Shown in pieces: positions 8,810 through 15,710 of a stretch of 64,000 nt of DNA. This stretch comes from Marinobacter sp. es.048 (GTDB lineage Bacteria; Pseudomonadota; Gammaproteobacteria; Pseudomonadales; Oleiphilaceae), in contig NZ_FYFA01000002.1 in the NCBI RefSeq assembly GCF_900188435.1, positions 496,001 to 560,000 on the forward strand, read 5' to 3'. Positions within the stretch are counted from its first letter, which is position 1; the number at the start of each line of letters is the position of its first letter. A program made the position numbers and the translations under genes. Below the pieces are notes generated by a model. It worked only from the letters and a program-made list of their open reading frames with translations. It had not been told where the DNA came from and searched no databases.

Positions 8810-9604
8810 ATGATCAGTGCAACCGATCTCCGGCTCACCTTTGGCAAAGGAACACCGCTGGAAAACCCGGCGCTCCGGGGCATGAGCCTGACCGTTAATC
8901 AGGGCGAATTCGTCACGGTGATAGGCAGTAACGGCGCCGGCAAGTCCACCTTCCTGAACGCGCTGGCCGGCGAAGTGCTGGTAGACAGCGGCCAGATCAT
9001 TGTGGACAACCTGGACGTAACCAAACTGCCGACCCACAAACGGGCCGGCCGTGTTGCCCGGGTATTCCAGGACCCGCTGGCCGGAACTTGCGAAGGCCTG
9101 AGCATCGAAGAAAATCTCGCCCTGGCCATCAAGCGTGGCCAACGCCGGGGCCTGACAAGCGCCGTGAAAAGGCAGTACATGGAGAAGTTCAAGGACAGCC
9201 TTTCATCCCTGAACCTCGGCCTGGAAAAGCGCCTGGGCGACAAGATGGGCCTGCTGTCCGGCGGCCAACGCCAGGCCGTTAGCCTGCTGATGGCGAGCCT
9301 CACGCCCTCCAGCATCCTGCTGCTGGACGAACACACGGCCGCGCTGGACCCGAAAACCGCCGCATTCGTGCTGGAACTCACCACCAAGATCATCGAAGAG
9401 CAGAAGCTCACCGCACTGATGGTGACCCACAGCATGAAACAGGCGCTGGAAGTCGGCAGCCGCACGGTAATGTTGCACCAGGGTGAGGTGGTGTTTGATA
9501 TCGAAGGCAGGGACCGCGAGGGCCTGGAAGTGAAGGATCTGCTCGGGTTGTTCGAAAAACAGCGCGGGTTGGAAGTGGACGACGACAGTCTGTTGCTGGG
9601 TTAA
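8810..9604 (+). CDS. ABC transporter ATP-binding protein (TrpZ-like)
   Basis: 264 residues. Walker A is GSNGAGKST (residues 39-47), the signature is LSGGQRQAV, and Walker B is ILLLDEHTAALD, with the DEHTAALD variant common in this transporter group. It powers the permease encoded just upstream. The ATG follows GAGGAGGCAAA, a strong ribosome binding site. It is the last gene of the three-gene operon and is followed by a terminator. Confidence 0.92.
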   Translation: MISATDLRLTFGKGTPLENPALRGMSLTVNQGEFVTVIGSNGAGKSTFLNALAGEVLVDSGQIIVDNLDVTKLPTHKRAGRVARVFQDPLAGTCEGLSIEENLALAIKRGQRRGLTSAVKRQYMEKFKDSLSSLNLGLEKRLGDKMGLLSGGQRQAVSLLMASLTPSSILLLDEHTAALDPKTAAFVLELTTKIIEEQKLTALMVTHSMKQALEVGSRTVMLHQGEVVFDIEGRDREGLEVKDLLGLFEKQRGLEVDDDSLLLG

Positions 9605-9607
9605 TAA

Positions 9608-9635
9608 AAAACGGGGCCGGATTGGCCCCCGTTTT
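9608..9635 (+). terminator. terminator of the TrpXYZ-like operon
   Basis: AAAACGGGGCC (9608-9618) pairs with GGCCCCCGTTTT (9624-9635) with a single bulged C and a 5-base loop. The A and T ends allow it to work in both directions. Confidence 0.8.
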
Positions 9636-9707
9636 CGCTTCCTGATTGCCTGATTTTGCCAATTTCCGACCGGAATCGCACAATTTGCTATTGACACCGC
9701 AGCATCA

Positions 9708-9733
9708 CAAAACCACAACATGTAGTGGTTTTG
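9708..9733. repeat. inverted repeat in the nrdJa upstream region
   Basis: CAAAACCAC (9708-9716) and GTGGTTTTG (9725-9733) are perfect 9-bp arms around AACATGTA. It lies about 270 bases upstream of the nrdJa start in an otherwise gene-free 395-base region. No regulator is recognised; it may be an operator or an RNA hairpin. It is not a typical terminator because no T-run follows. Confidence 0.5.
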
Positions 9734-9845
9734 AACCTTTATCTCCAAACCTCTGTTTTAAAAAAAATTTCCCGGATTCAAGCCGGTTTTGATTGATTTT
9801 CTTTGCCCCGAAGCGTCTATCAATAGTTGCGTTCTTATTCACAGA

Positions 9846-9861
9846 ACACTATATCCTGTTA
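9846..9861 (+). promoter_or_regulatory. NrdR box 1 of the nrdJ promoter
   Basis: ACACTATATCCTGTTA matches the left half of the NrdR consensus (acaCtAtATaTaGtgt) exactly over nine bases and is weaker in the right half. It starts exactly 32 bases before the second box, three helical turns, which is the spacing expected for paired NrdR boxes that repress ribonucleotide reductase genes when deoxynucleotides are plentiful. Confidence 0.7.
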
Positions 9862-9877
9862 TACTCCTTCCAGATTC

Positions 9878-9893
9878 AGCCCATATATAGTGG
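9878..9893 (+). promoter_or_regulatory. NrdR box 2 of the nrdJ promoter
   Basis: AGCCCATATATAGTGG matches the right half of the NrdR consensus (TATATAGTG). The 32-base start-to-start distance from box 1 puts both sites on the same DNA face. The nrdJa start codon lies about 112 bases downstream. Confidence 0.7.
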
Positions 9894-10005
9894 TTAAAAA
9901 GAAAACAGGCCCAAGGCCAAAGACACGATTCTCAAGGGGTATGGCGCCGCCGGTACAAGGACTGGTGCCATCAAAAGAAGACATACCGGAAGATAGAGGG
10001 TGGAA

Positions 10006-12144
10006 ATGAACGCTAAGGCACAGGCAGTGGTAACGACAATTCCGATGCAGGAAGCCTCGATCGACATCTGGCACAGCAAATACCAGTTGAAGACCAAGAC
10101 CGGCGAGCCCGTAGACAAGAACATTAACGCAACCTACGAACGTGTTGCCAAAGCCCTTGCCGAGGTGGAGAACAAATCCGTACGCACCCAGCACATGAAG
10201 AATTTCATCTGGGCCCTGCAGAACGGTGCTATTCCCGCCGGCCGGATTACTTCCAATGCCGGTGCCGAAGCGCACAAGCCGGCAACCTCCACCATTAACT
10301 GTACCGTTTCCGGCACCGTTCAGGATTCCATGAACGACATTCTGGAAAAGAACCACGAAGCCGGCCTTACCCTCAAGGCAGGCTGTGGTATCGGTTACGA
10401 GTTCTCTACCCTGCGCCCGAAAGGCGCCTATGTGGCCGGCGCCGGTGCCACCACCTCCGGCCCGCTGTCGTTCATGGATATCTTCGACCGCATGTGCTTC
10501 ACCGTGTCCTCTGCCGGTGGCCGCCGCGGCGCCCAGATGGCCACGTTCGATGTGCACCATCCAGACGTGATCGACTTCATCCAGGCCAAGCGTGAAGACG
10601 GTCGCCTGCGCCAGTTCAACCTCTCGCTGCTGATCACCGAAGACTTCATCGAAGCCGTGCGCAACGGTGATGACTGGCACCTCTCCTTCCCCGTTACCCA
10701 AAAGGAAGTGGAAGACGAGGAGCTGGACCTGAGCGACGAAAGCCAGTTTGTGTACCGGGATTTTCCGGAGCAGAAAGGCTACGTGGTAAACGATGAAGGC
10801 AAAGTTGCCTGCCGCATCTACCGCACCCTGAAAGCCCAGTTTATCTGGGACACCATCATGACCAGCACCTACGACTACGCCGAGCCGGGTTTCATCCTGA
10901 TCGACAAGGTCAACCAGATGAACAACAACTGGTTCTGCGAAGACATCCGTGCCACCAACCCCTGCGGTGAGCAGCCGCTGCCCCCTTACGGCAGCTGCCT
11001 GCTGGGCTCTGTGAACCTGACCATGTTCGTGGACTACCCGTTTACCGACAAAGCCAGCTTCAACTACGAGAAATACCGCAAGGTGGTGGGCATCTTCACC
11101 CGCATGCTGGACAACGTGGTAGAGATCAACGGCCTGCCGCTGGCCGAGCAGCGCCACGAAATCACCTACAAGCGCCGCCACGGCATGGGCATCCTGGGCC
11201 TGGGTTCCACCCTAGCCATGCTGCGTATGCCCTACGGTTCTGAAGAGTCTGTGCAGTTCACCGAAGAAGTCGTACGTGAAATGGCTGTGGAGGGCTGGCG
11301 CCAGTCCCTCGCCCTGGCCGAGGAAAAAGGCGTTGCGCCGATCATGGACGACGAGTTCGAAATTACCCCCAAAATGCTCAGCAAGTGCCCGCAGCTGTCT
11401 GAAGACGGCTACAAGTTGGGCGACAAGCTCAAGGGCCGCGTACTGCACGCTAAATACAGCAAGTACATGCAACAGATTGCCAGCGTAGAGCCGAAGCTGG
11501 TGGAAGAACTGGCCGAAAAAGGTGGTCGCTTTACCCACCACACATCCATCGCACCGACCGGCACCATCAGCCTGTCACTGGCCAACAACGCCAGTAACGG
11601 CATTGAGCCGAGTTTCTCGCACCACTATGCGCGGAACATCATCCGCGAAGGCCGTAAGACAAAAGAGAAAGTCGACGTATTCTCTTTCGAGCTGCTCGCA
11701 TACCGTCATATGGTGAACCCGGGCGCCATGCCTTTCTCTGAAGAGGACGACAAGAAGCTGCCGGCCTACTTCACCACCTCCGACGATGTATCGCCGGCGC
11801 AGCACGTAGACATTCAGGCCGCTGCCCAGAAGTGGGTAGATTCCTCGATTTCCAAGACCGCGAACGTTCCGACAGACTTCGACTATCAGGACTTCAAGGG
11901 CATTTACCTCTACGCCTACGACAAGGGCCTGAAGGGTTGCACCACCTTCCGCTTCAACCCGGAAGCCTTCCAGGGCGTACTGGTTAAAGAGAAGGATCTG
12001 GAAAACACCCTTTACGAGTTCACCCTGGACGACGGCAGCAAGGTCACCCTCAAGGGCAACGAACAGGTAGAGTACGACGGCGAAATCCACAACGCCGCAA
12101 ACCTGTTTGACGCGCTTAAAGAAGGCACCTACGGCAAGTACTGA
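10006..12144 (+). CDS. nrdJa: class II (adenosylcobalamin-dependent) ribonucleotide reductase, main subunit
   Basis: 712 residues from the ATG at 10006, chosen over the GTG at 10000 because AGAGGG (9995-10000) is then well spaced. The catalytic core NPCGEQPLPPYGSC lies at about residues 318-331, and the LKAGCGIGYEFSTLRP segment and the SSAGGRRGAQMATFDVHHPD loop are class II features. It reduces ribonucleotides to deoxyribonucleotides with adenosylcobalamin as radical source, independent of oxygen. The C-terminal redox cysteines are not in this chain but in the next gene, so the enzyme is split as in Pseudomonas aeruginosa NrdJa/NrdJb. Expression is likely under NrdR control. Confidence 0.95.
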   Translation: MNAKAQAVVTTIPMQEASIDIWHSKYQLKTKTGEPVDKNINATYERVAKALAEVENKSVRTQHMKNFIWALQNGAIPAGRITSNAGAEAHKPATSTINCTVSGTVQDSMNDILEKNHEAGLTLKAGCGIGYEFSTLRPKGAYVAGAGATTSGPLSFMDIFDRMCFTVSSAGGRRGAQMATFDVHHPDVIDFIQAKREDGRLRQFNLSLLITEDFIEAVRNGDDWHLSFPVTQKEVEDEELDLSDESQFVYRDFPEQKGYVVNDEGKVACRIYRTLKAQFIWDTIMTSTYDYAEPGFILIDKVNQMNNNWFCEDIRATNPCGEQPLPPYGSCLLGSVNLTMFVDYPFTDKASFNYEKYRKVVGIFTRMLDNVVEINGLPLAEQRHEITYKRRHGMGILGLGSTLAMLRMPYGSEESVQFTEEVVREMAVEGWRQSLALAEEKGVAPIMDDEFEITPKMLSKCPQLSEDGYKLGDKLKGRVLHAKYSKYMQQIASVEPKLVEELAEKGGRFTHHTSIAPTGTISLSLANNASNGIEPSFSHHYARNIIREGRKTKEKVDVFSFELLAYRHMVNPGAMPFSEEDDKKLPAYFTTSDDVSPAQHVDIQAAAQKWVDSSISKTANVPTDFDYQDFKGIYLYAYDKGLKGCTTFRFNPEAFQGVLVKEKDLENTLYEFTLDDGSKVTLKGNEQVEYDGEIHNAANLFDALKEGTYGKY

Positions 12145-12171
12145 TCCGGGAACCGACACAGGACAACGAAC

Positions 12172-12870
12172 ATGACAGTTAAAATCAGCAACAAAATCGT
12201 CGGCTACCGCGTAAAGAAGGCCGACCCAGAAGCAGCCCCCGAACACCAGGCACCGGTGCACGCGGAAACCAAGCCCGTTCAGATGAACGAATACATCGAA
12301 CGGCCGGACTTCCTGCTGGGCACCACCTACAAGATCAAGCCGCCGGTGGCGGAGCACGCGATGTACATCACCATCAACGACATCCTGCTCAACGAGGGCA
12401 CCGACCATGAGAGCCGGCAGCCGTACGAAGTGTTCATCAACTCCAAGTCGATGGAACACTTCCAGTGGGTTATCGCACTCACCCGCGTTATCTCCGCGGT
12501 ATTCCGCAAGGGTGGCGACGTGACCTTCCTGGTGGAAGAGCTGCGCAGCGTGTACGACCCCAACGGCGGCTACTTCAAGAAAGGCGGCGTGTTCATGCCT
12601 TCCCTGGTCGCTGAAATCGGTGCCGTGATCGAGAAGCACCTGAAGGCCATCGGCCTTCTGGAAAGCGAGGAAATGAGCGAAACCACCAAACGCATCCTCG
12701 CCGAAAAGCGTGCCGAGTTCGAAGCCAACCACACCACGGCCACAAACGATGAAAAGGCCAGCGACTTCCCGCCCAACGCCACCATGTGTAGCAAGTGCAG
12801 CACAAAGGCGGTAATCGTCATGGACGGGTGTGCGACCTGTCTGTCCTGCGGCGATAGCAAATGCGGTTGA
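12172..12870 (+). CDS. nrdJb: class II ribonucleotide reductase, C-terminal subunit
   Basis: 232 residues, starting 27 bases after nrdJa behind ACAGGACAACGAAC. The middle part resembles the C-terminal portion of single-chain NrdJ (INDILLNEGTDHESRQPYEV, ALTRVISAVFRKGGDVTFL). The end is a cysteine-rich tail with CSKCSTKAVIVMDGCATCL and CGDSKCG, seven cysteines in all, which should supply the external dithiols or zinc site that re-reduces the active site of NrdJa. A split reductase of this type is known from Pseudomonas. The operon ends with a terminator at 12897-12931. Confidence 0.92.
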   Translation: MTVKISNKIVGYRVKKADPEAAPEHQAPVHAETKPVQMNEYIERPDFLLGTTYKIKPPVAEHAMYITINDILLNEGTDHESRQPYEVFINSKSMEHFQWVIALTRVISAVFRKGGDVTFLVEELRSVYDPNGGYFKKGGVFMPSLVAEIGAVIEKHLKAIGLLESEEMSETTKRILAEKRAEFEANHTTATNDEKASDFPPNATMCSKCSTKAVIVMDGCATCLSCGDSKCG

Positions 12871-12896
12871 GGTGATTGACTGCAATGAGTGACGAG

Positions 12897-12931
12897 AAGG
12901 CCCGGAGTGAGAACTTCGGGCCTTTTTGTTT
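12897..12931 (+). terminator. terminator of the nrdJab operon
   Basis: AAGGCCCG (12897-12904) pairs with CGGGCCTT (12917-12924), followed by TTTGTTT. It starts 26 bases after the nrdJb stop codon. Confidence 0.88.
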
Positions 12932-12986
12932 ATGGGGAAAGACGATCGCTTTTAACGAAAAGTCGCTGATATCAGGAAAAACGCTC

Positions 12987-13241
12987 GTGGTGGTCGTTTC
13001 TATCGAAGCTCTGAGACAGGCTGGGAATCAGGACATTGAGTTTATAGAGTATTTGGTTAGATTGGCAAAGTGGTCAGCCTGGATAATTGGTCTGGAAAAT
13101 GATCATCGCGACCGCTATACAAATGCTAGCGCACTAGGAATACTGATGACACCCGAAATCAATGAATTCATAAAGAAGATCACATCAGCAAAGGGTGTCA
13201 CTGCGCTGTTAGTGCTCTTTTTTCTTGGGGTCTTTGTTTGA
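12987..13241 (+). CDS. possible small protein of unknown function with C-terminal hydrophobic tail
   Basis: 84 codons from a GTG at 12987 with AGGA at 12974-12977 as a possible ribosome binding site. A longer frame starting at 12876 is unlikely because it would run through the nrdJb terminator. The product has an acidic and helical middle (DIEFIEYLVRLAKW) and ends in a hydrophobic stretch (VTALLVLFFLGVFV). No family is recognised. The DNA is visibly AT-richer than nrdJb, as in the rest of the patch up to 15010. Nothing else supports expression. Confidence 0.3.
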   Translation: MVVVSIEALRQAGNQDIEFIEYLVRLAKWSAWIIGLENDHRDRYTNASALGILMTPEINEFIKKITSAKGVTALLVLFFLGVFV

Positions 13242-13362
13242 AAGAATTTGGGCTTTCTAACTGAGGTTTCCTTTACGTTCAAGCGTGTTGCTATCAGCAG
13301 CAATAACACAACAGGAGCCAAGGAATTAACACTCGGTGAATTCATGAGCGCGGGCAGTAACA

Positions 13363-13418
13363 ATGGGCCTACATTTAGTGTTTTTATTATTCCTGGCTGG
13401 TGGCTTTCTCTTGGTAAT
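13363..13418 (+). pseudogene. 5' part of a small hydrophobic ORF interrupted by the insertion sequence
   Basis: The ATG at 13363 opens a frame MGLHLVFLLFLAGGFLLV that runs into the insertion sequence. If the element and one 5-bp target copy are removed, the frame continues at 14743 through MSAFFTIALISK and stops at 14806, giving 39 residues with a long membrane helix and a basic C-terminus. The exact in-frame continuation supports a real small membrane protein that was disrupted, but the ORF is short and has no strong ribosome binding site. Confidence 0.3.
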
Positions 13419-13446
13419 TGTAGTTGCCCCCGCTAAACCAGACACC
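13419..13446. repeat. terminal inverted repeat of the IS (orfB side)
   Basis: Begins TGTAGTTGCCCCCG and ends AAACCAGACACC. It matches the complement of the other end at most positions, with a few mismatches and a one-base length difference. The 5 bases outside are GTAAT. Confidence 0.9.
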
Positions 13447-13449
13447 ACC

Positions 13450-14331
13450 TCATTCATTTGATGCCAGTTCCGCCCGGTATTCCCAGGGCGATTTCATTTT
13501 CAGTCCCTTGTGTGGGTGACTGCGGTTATAGTCCTCGATCCATTCCGGCAACTTCGCCATCACAGAGGCGGCGTCGGGAAGATCGTTCAGGTAAATATAG
13601 TCCCTTTTGAACGTCTTCACGAAGGCCTCAGCCATGCCGTTGCTCTGCGGGCTTCTCACAGGCGTAGTGCACACCACAAAGCCCAGAGAAGATGCGAACG
13701 CTCGCGTTTCTTTGGCAATGTAGCAGCTGCCATTGTCCGTCAGCCATTCCAGCGGGTGTGGAACATGCTCTGACTGGCCGAAGCGGTATTCCAGGCTTTC
13801 CAGCAACAGGTCCTGGACCATCTCAGCGGTGACTCCCCCGGTCGTCGCCACATAGCGCATCAGTTCCCGATCACAGCAGTCCAGGCTGAAGGCCACGCGA
13901 ACCACCTCCTTATTCCAACAGCGGATCTCGAAGCCGTCTGAGCACCAACGGAGGTCCGGCTTCAACGTAATGACCTGGCCGTTGTGACAACGCTCCTGAG
14001 GCCGGCCCGTGTAACGGGGCAACAACAGCCCATCCTGCTTCATCAGCCGGTACACACGCTTGTGGTTCACTCGCTCATCGTTGGCTGCAAGCAACCGATT
14101 CAAGCGTGCCGTAATCCTTCGATAGCCATTGGCCGCACGGACTTCACACAGCTCTCTGATAACCGGCAAATGCCGGTCATCGTCCTGTTTTTTGTATCTG
14201 GGACATCTACCTTTCTGGCGGCCGTGAAGGCGATCCAGAAGGTTGGAGCGCGATACCTTCAGTACCTCCGCTACCCGCTTCAGAGGGTATCGTCCGGTGG
14301 CAGCAACGGCATGCGCGAGATCAACTTTTTT
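13450..14331 (-). CDS. IS2-group transposase OrfB part (reached by -1 frameshift)
   Basis: The catalytic DDE half of the transposase. The frame is open from the slippery site at 14331 to 13450 and is in the -1 frame relative to OrfA. Its start reads KKVDLAHAV and LKRVAEVLKVSRSNLLDRLHG, then the HTH_21-like ANGYRRITARLNRL, and the integrase core with LRWCSDGFEI (first Asp), WLTDNGSCY (second Asp) and SNGMAEAFVKTFKRD (Glu). An internal TTG at 14169 gives a 239-residue frame, but that would miss the N-terminal part. Fused OrfAB would be about 405 residues. Confidence 0.9.
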   Translation of the reverse strand, partial: KKVDLAHAVAATGRYPLKRVAEVLKVSRSNLLDRLHGRQKGRCPRYKKQDDDRHLPVIRELCEVRAANGYRRITARLNRLLAANDERVNHKRVYRLMKQDGLLLPRYTGRPQERCHNGQVITLKPDLRWCSDGFEIRCWNKEVVRVAFSLDCCDRELMRYVATTGGVTAEMVQDLLLESLEYRFGQSEHVPHPLEWLTDNGSCYIAKETRAFASSLGFVVCTTPVRSPQSNGMAEAFVKTFKRDYIYLNDLPDAASVMAKLPEWIEDYNRSHPHKGLKMKSPWEYRAELASNE

Positions 14332-14666
14332 GACTGAGCCACCTCCAGAGCTTCCCGGAGTATTTCAGCTTCCATCGTCTTGCGGCCCAACATCCGCTCC
14401 AGGTCCCGAACCTTTTTGTTCAGGGCCTTCACCTCGGATGCACTGACAACCTCATCACCGGATTCAATCGCGGACATGCCACCGTCTTTCATCAGCTTCT
14501 TCCAACGGAACAACAGACTTGCTGATATACCATGACGTCGCGCTACAAGCGACACTGACATGCCTGGCCGCTCACACTCAGCAACCATGAATGCCTTCTC
14601 CTGTGCGGAATACCGGCGACGACGTTGCACTCCGGTTATGACTTCGATTCTCTCCACCTTGGACAC
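14280..14666 (-). CDS. IS2-group transposase OrfA (helix-turn-helix)
   Basis: 128 residues. The N-terminus has a helix-turn-helix of the transposase 8 type (YSAQEKAFMVAECERPGMSV, then LVARRHGISASLLFRWKK), followed by a leucine-rich helix (VKALNKKVRDLERMLGRK) used for dimerisation. The last part overlaps the start of the OrfB frame. In IS2 relatives OrfA alone is a regulator, and the OrfAB fusion is the transposase. Confidence 0.92.
   Translation of the reverse strand: MSKVERIEVITGVQRRRRYSAQEKAFMVAECERPGMSVSLVARRHGISASLLFRWKKLMKDGGMSAIESGDEVVSASEVKALNKKVRDLERMLGRKTMEAEILREALEVAQSKKLISRMPLLPPDDTL
14325..14331 (-). other. programmed -1 frameshift site of the IS transposase
   Basis: On the minus strand the heptamer A AAA AAG is in the OrfA frame as the last base of TCA, then AAA, then AAG. 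This is the classic IS3-family slippery sequence, and slipping back one base enters the OrfB frame exactly. Confidence 0.85.
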
Positions 14667-14708
14667 TCCTTTGCACTAGGTCTATGCCTAGGCCTTTGCT
14701 TCTACCAA

Positions 14709-14737
14709 GGTGTCCGGTTTAAATGGGGGCTACTACA
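14709..14737. repeat. terminal inverted repeat of the IS (orfA side)
   Basis: Begins GGTGTCCGGTTT and ends GGGGGCTACTACA. It is the partner of 13419-13446. The 5 bases outside are GTAAT. Confidence 0.9.
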
Positions 14738-14742
14738 GTAAT

Positions 14743-14806
14743 GAGCGCCTTCTTTACTATTGCTCTCATATCAAAGCTTCAAAAATGGATGAAGTTAGAT
14801 TTGTAA
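14743..14806 (+). pseudogene. 3' part of the small hydrophobic ORF interrupted by the IS
   Basis: Joined to 13363-13418 after removing the element and one GTAAT copy, this stretch continues in frame as MSAFFTIALISKLQKWMKLDL and a TAA stop. See the 5' part for the reasoning. Confidence 0.3.
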
Positions 14807-14929
14807 GTCTTCGCCTGTACTGTATTTTAGCCTCCTCGACTCAAGATGCGTAACCCATGCACTAGAGCAGGAGATACTGAATTTTCAGGGTGAGTTGATT
14901 GTTTCTTACAGCGGGTATAACTGAAGATA

Positions 14930-15013
14930 ATCTAACAGTCGCAGGCACGGTGACCGCTTTTCCATTGCGGCTTCGCCTCCATTCCAAAGCCGCGCTTACT
15001 GCAGGCGTTATGC
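14930..15013 (+). other. integron attC-like recombination site
   Basis: It starts with ATCTAAC (14930-14936), matching the R'' core RYYYAAC, and ends with GTTATGC (15007-15013), close to the R' core GTTRRRY. The inner arms are partly complementary (GCAG near 14941 with CTGC near 15000), and the centre has a perfect GCGGCTT/AAGCCGC hairpin (14967-14973 and 14987-14993). Size and layout (84 bases) fit integron attC sites. No integrase gene is in the window. The call rests on manual motif matching. Confidence 0.5.
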
Positions 15014-15014
15014 C

Positions 15015-15311
15015 TTAAAGAAGATGCCCTTCCGGCAACATGCGTTTGTGCAGGATGCGGATAACTTCAACAACACCCTCGGTGGCTACCCGATAAAAGA
15101 TGCTATGGCTTCCCTGGGGGTACTGTCGGTAGCCGGAGCTGATCTCATCGCAGGATTGTCCCAGGTTCGGATTTTCACCCAGCAGATTAAAGCACTGGTC
15201 GAACTGAAAAATGTAGTGGTTTCGCTGATCCCGGCCCCATTCACGCTCCGTGTAAAGTGCTATAAATTTGAGGTCAGCTTTGGCCTTCCTGGAAAGCTTG
15301 AAATTCGGCAT
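15015..15311 (-). CDS. parE: ParE-type toxin
   Basis: 98 residues of the RelE/ParE fold. The N-terminus FKLSRKAKADLKFIALYTER is the typical ParE helical hairpin, and the C-terminal half has GYRQYPQGSHSIFYRVA and VVEVIRILHKRMLP, the usual ParE ending. ParE toxins poison DNA gyrase; RelE-like RNase activity cannot be excluded from the sequence. Its ATG overlaps the parD stop by one base (TGATG), so the two are translationally coupled. The stop codon lies only 2 bases from the attC-like site. Confidence 0.9.
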   Translation of the reverse strand: MPNFKLSRKAKADLKFIALYTEREWGRDQRNHYIFQFDQCFNLLGENPNLGQSCDEISSGYRQYPQGSHSIFYRVATEGVVEVIRILHKRMLPEGHLL

Positions 15312-15550
15312 CAGCGCTCTTCGTTGTCCAGTTCGCGAATGAACGAGTCATAGGAGTAGTCTTCAAAACCACTGTCTTCGCCTTCTTTAAGCAGTTTGCG
15401 GAGCGTAGTCAGGCGGGTTTCGGACTCTTCAAGCAGGCGCAATCCTGCACGGACAACTTCGCTGGTTGAGCTGTACCGGCCATTTTTGAGTTGTTCCGCA
15501 ATGAACGCATCAAAATGTTGGCCTAGAGTGATGCTGGTGTTCTTTTGCAT
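15311..15550 (-). CDS. parD: ParD-type antitoxin
   Basis: 79 residues. The N-terminus NTSITLGQHFDAFIAEQLKNG followed by YSSTSEVVRAGLRLLEE is the ribbon-helix-helix DNA-binding domain of ParD, and the acidic tail (GFEDYSYDSFIRELD) would wrap the toxin. ParD represses its own operon, and a perfect palindrome lies just upstream (15566-15582). The order antitoxin then toxin is standard. Confidence 0.9.
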   Translation of the reverse strand: MQKNTSITLGQHFDAFIAEQLKNGRYSSTSEVVRAGLRLLEESETRLTTLRKLLKEGEDSGFEDYSYDSFIRELDNEER

Positions 15551-15565
15551 GATGCCACCTCGTTA

Positions 15566-15582
15566 GTACCAATAATTGGTAC
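15566..15582. promoter_or_regulatory. palindromic operator ahead of parDE
   Basis: GTACCAATAATTGGTAC is a perfect 8-bp inverted repeat around one central base, 16 bases upstream of the parD start codon. It is well placed for ParD or ParDE autorepression. Confidence 0.65.
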
Positions 15583-15598
15583 AATTTTGTTCCAGAAA

Positions 15599-15630
15599 GC
15601 ATAACAATGCAATCCGCGCGACAAGCGTGG
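15599..15630 (+). other. possible left half of a second, truncated attC
   Basis: GCATAAC (15599-15605) followed by AATGCAATCC looks like an R''-L'' half site. GCATAAC is the exact complement of the GTTATGC core at 15007-15013, as expected for the two ends of one integron cassette. No right half follows before the next gene at 15711. Confidence 0.3.
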
Positions 15631-15710
15631 CGAAACCAAGACAGATCTATTTTTCGTGACCTTCCCACTCAACCCGACTGAATCACCCAATCGATAACAG
15701 GAGACCGCGA

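Larger units (their letters stand above)
13419..14737 (-). mobile_element. complete insertion sequence, IS3 family, IS2 group
   Basis: 1319 bases bounded by imperfect inverted repeats of 28-29 bases (13419-13446 and 14709-14737), with the shared outer end TGTAGT and shared inner end GACACC. It is flanked by a perfect 5-bp target duplication GTAAT (13414-13418 and 14738-14742), the size typical of IS2. It carries OrfA and OrfB in two frames joined by an A6G slippery site. OrfB closely resembles IS2 OrfB in motif order. Ends, duplication and frames are intact, so it looks like a recent and potentially active insertion. Confidence 0.93.

Noticed and set aside
9859..11181. 440-codon minus-strand frame opposite nrdJa
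   Set aside because: It has no family features and lies over a full, conserved reductase gene; a long antisense frame is expected in GC-rich DNA.
12876..12986. Longer start for the small ORF behind nrdJb
   Set aside because: The sequence from 12876 covers the nrdJb stop region and the whole terminator hairpin, so it would not be a natural coding start.
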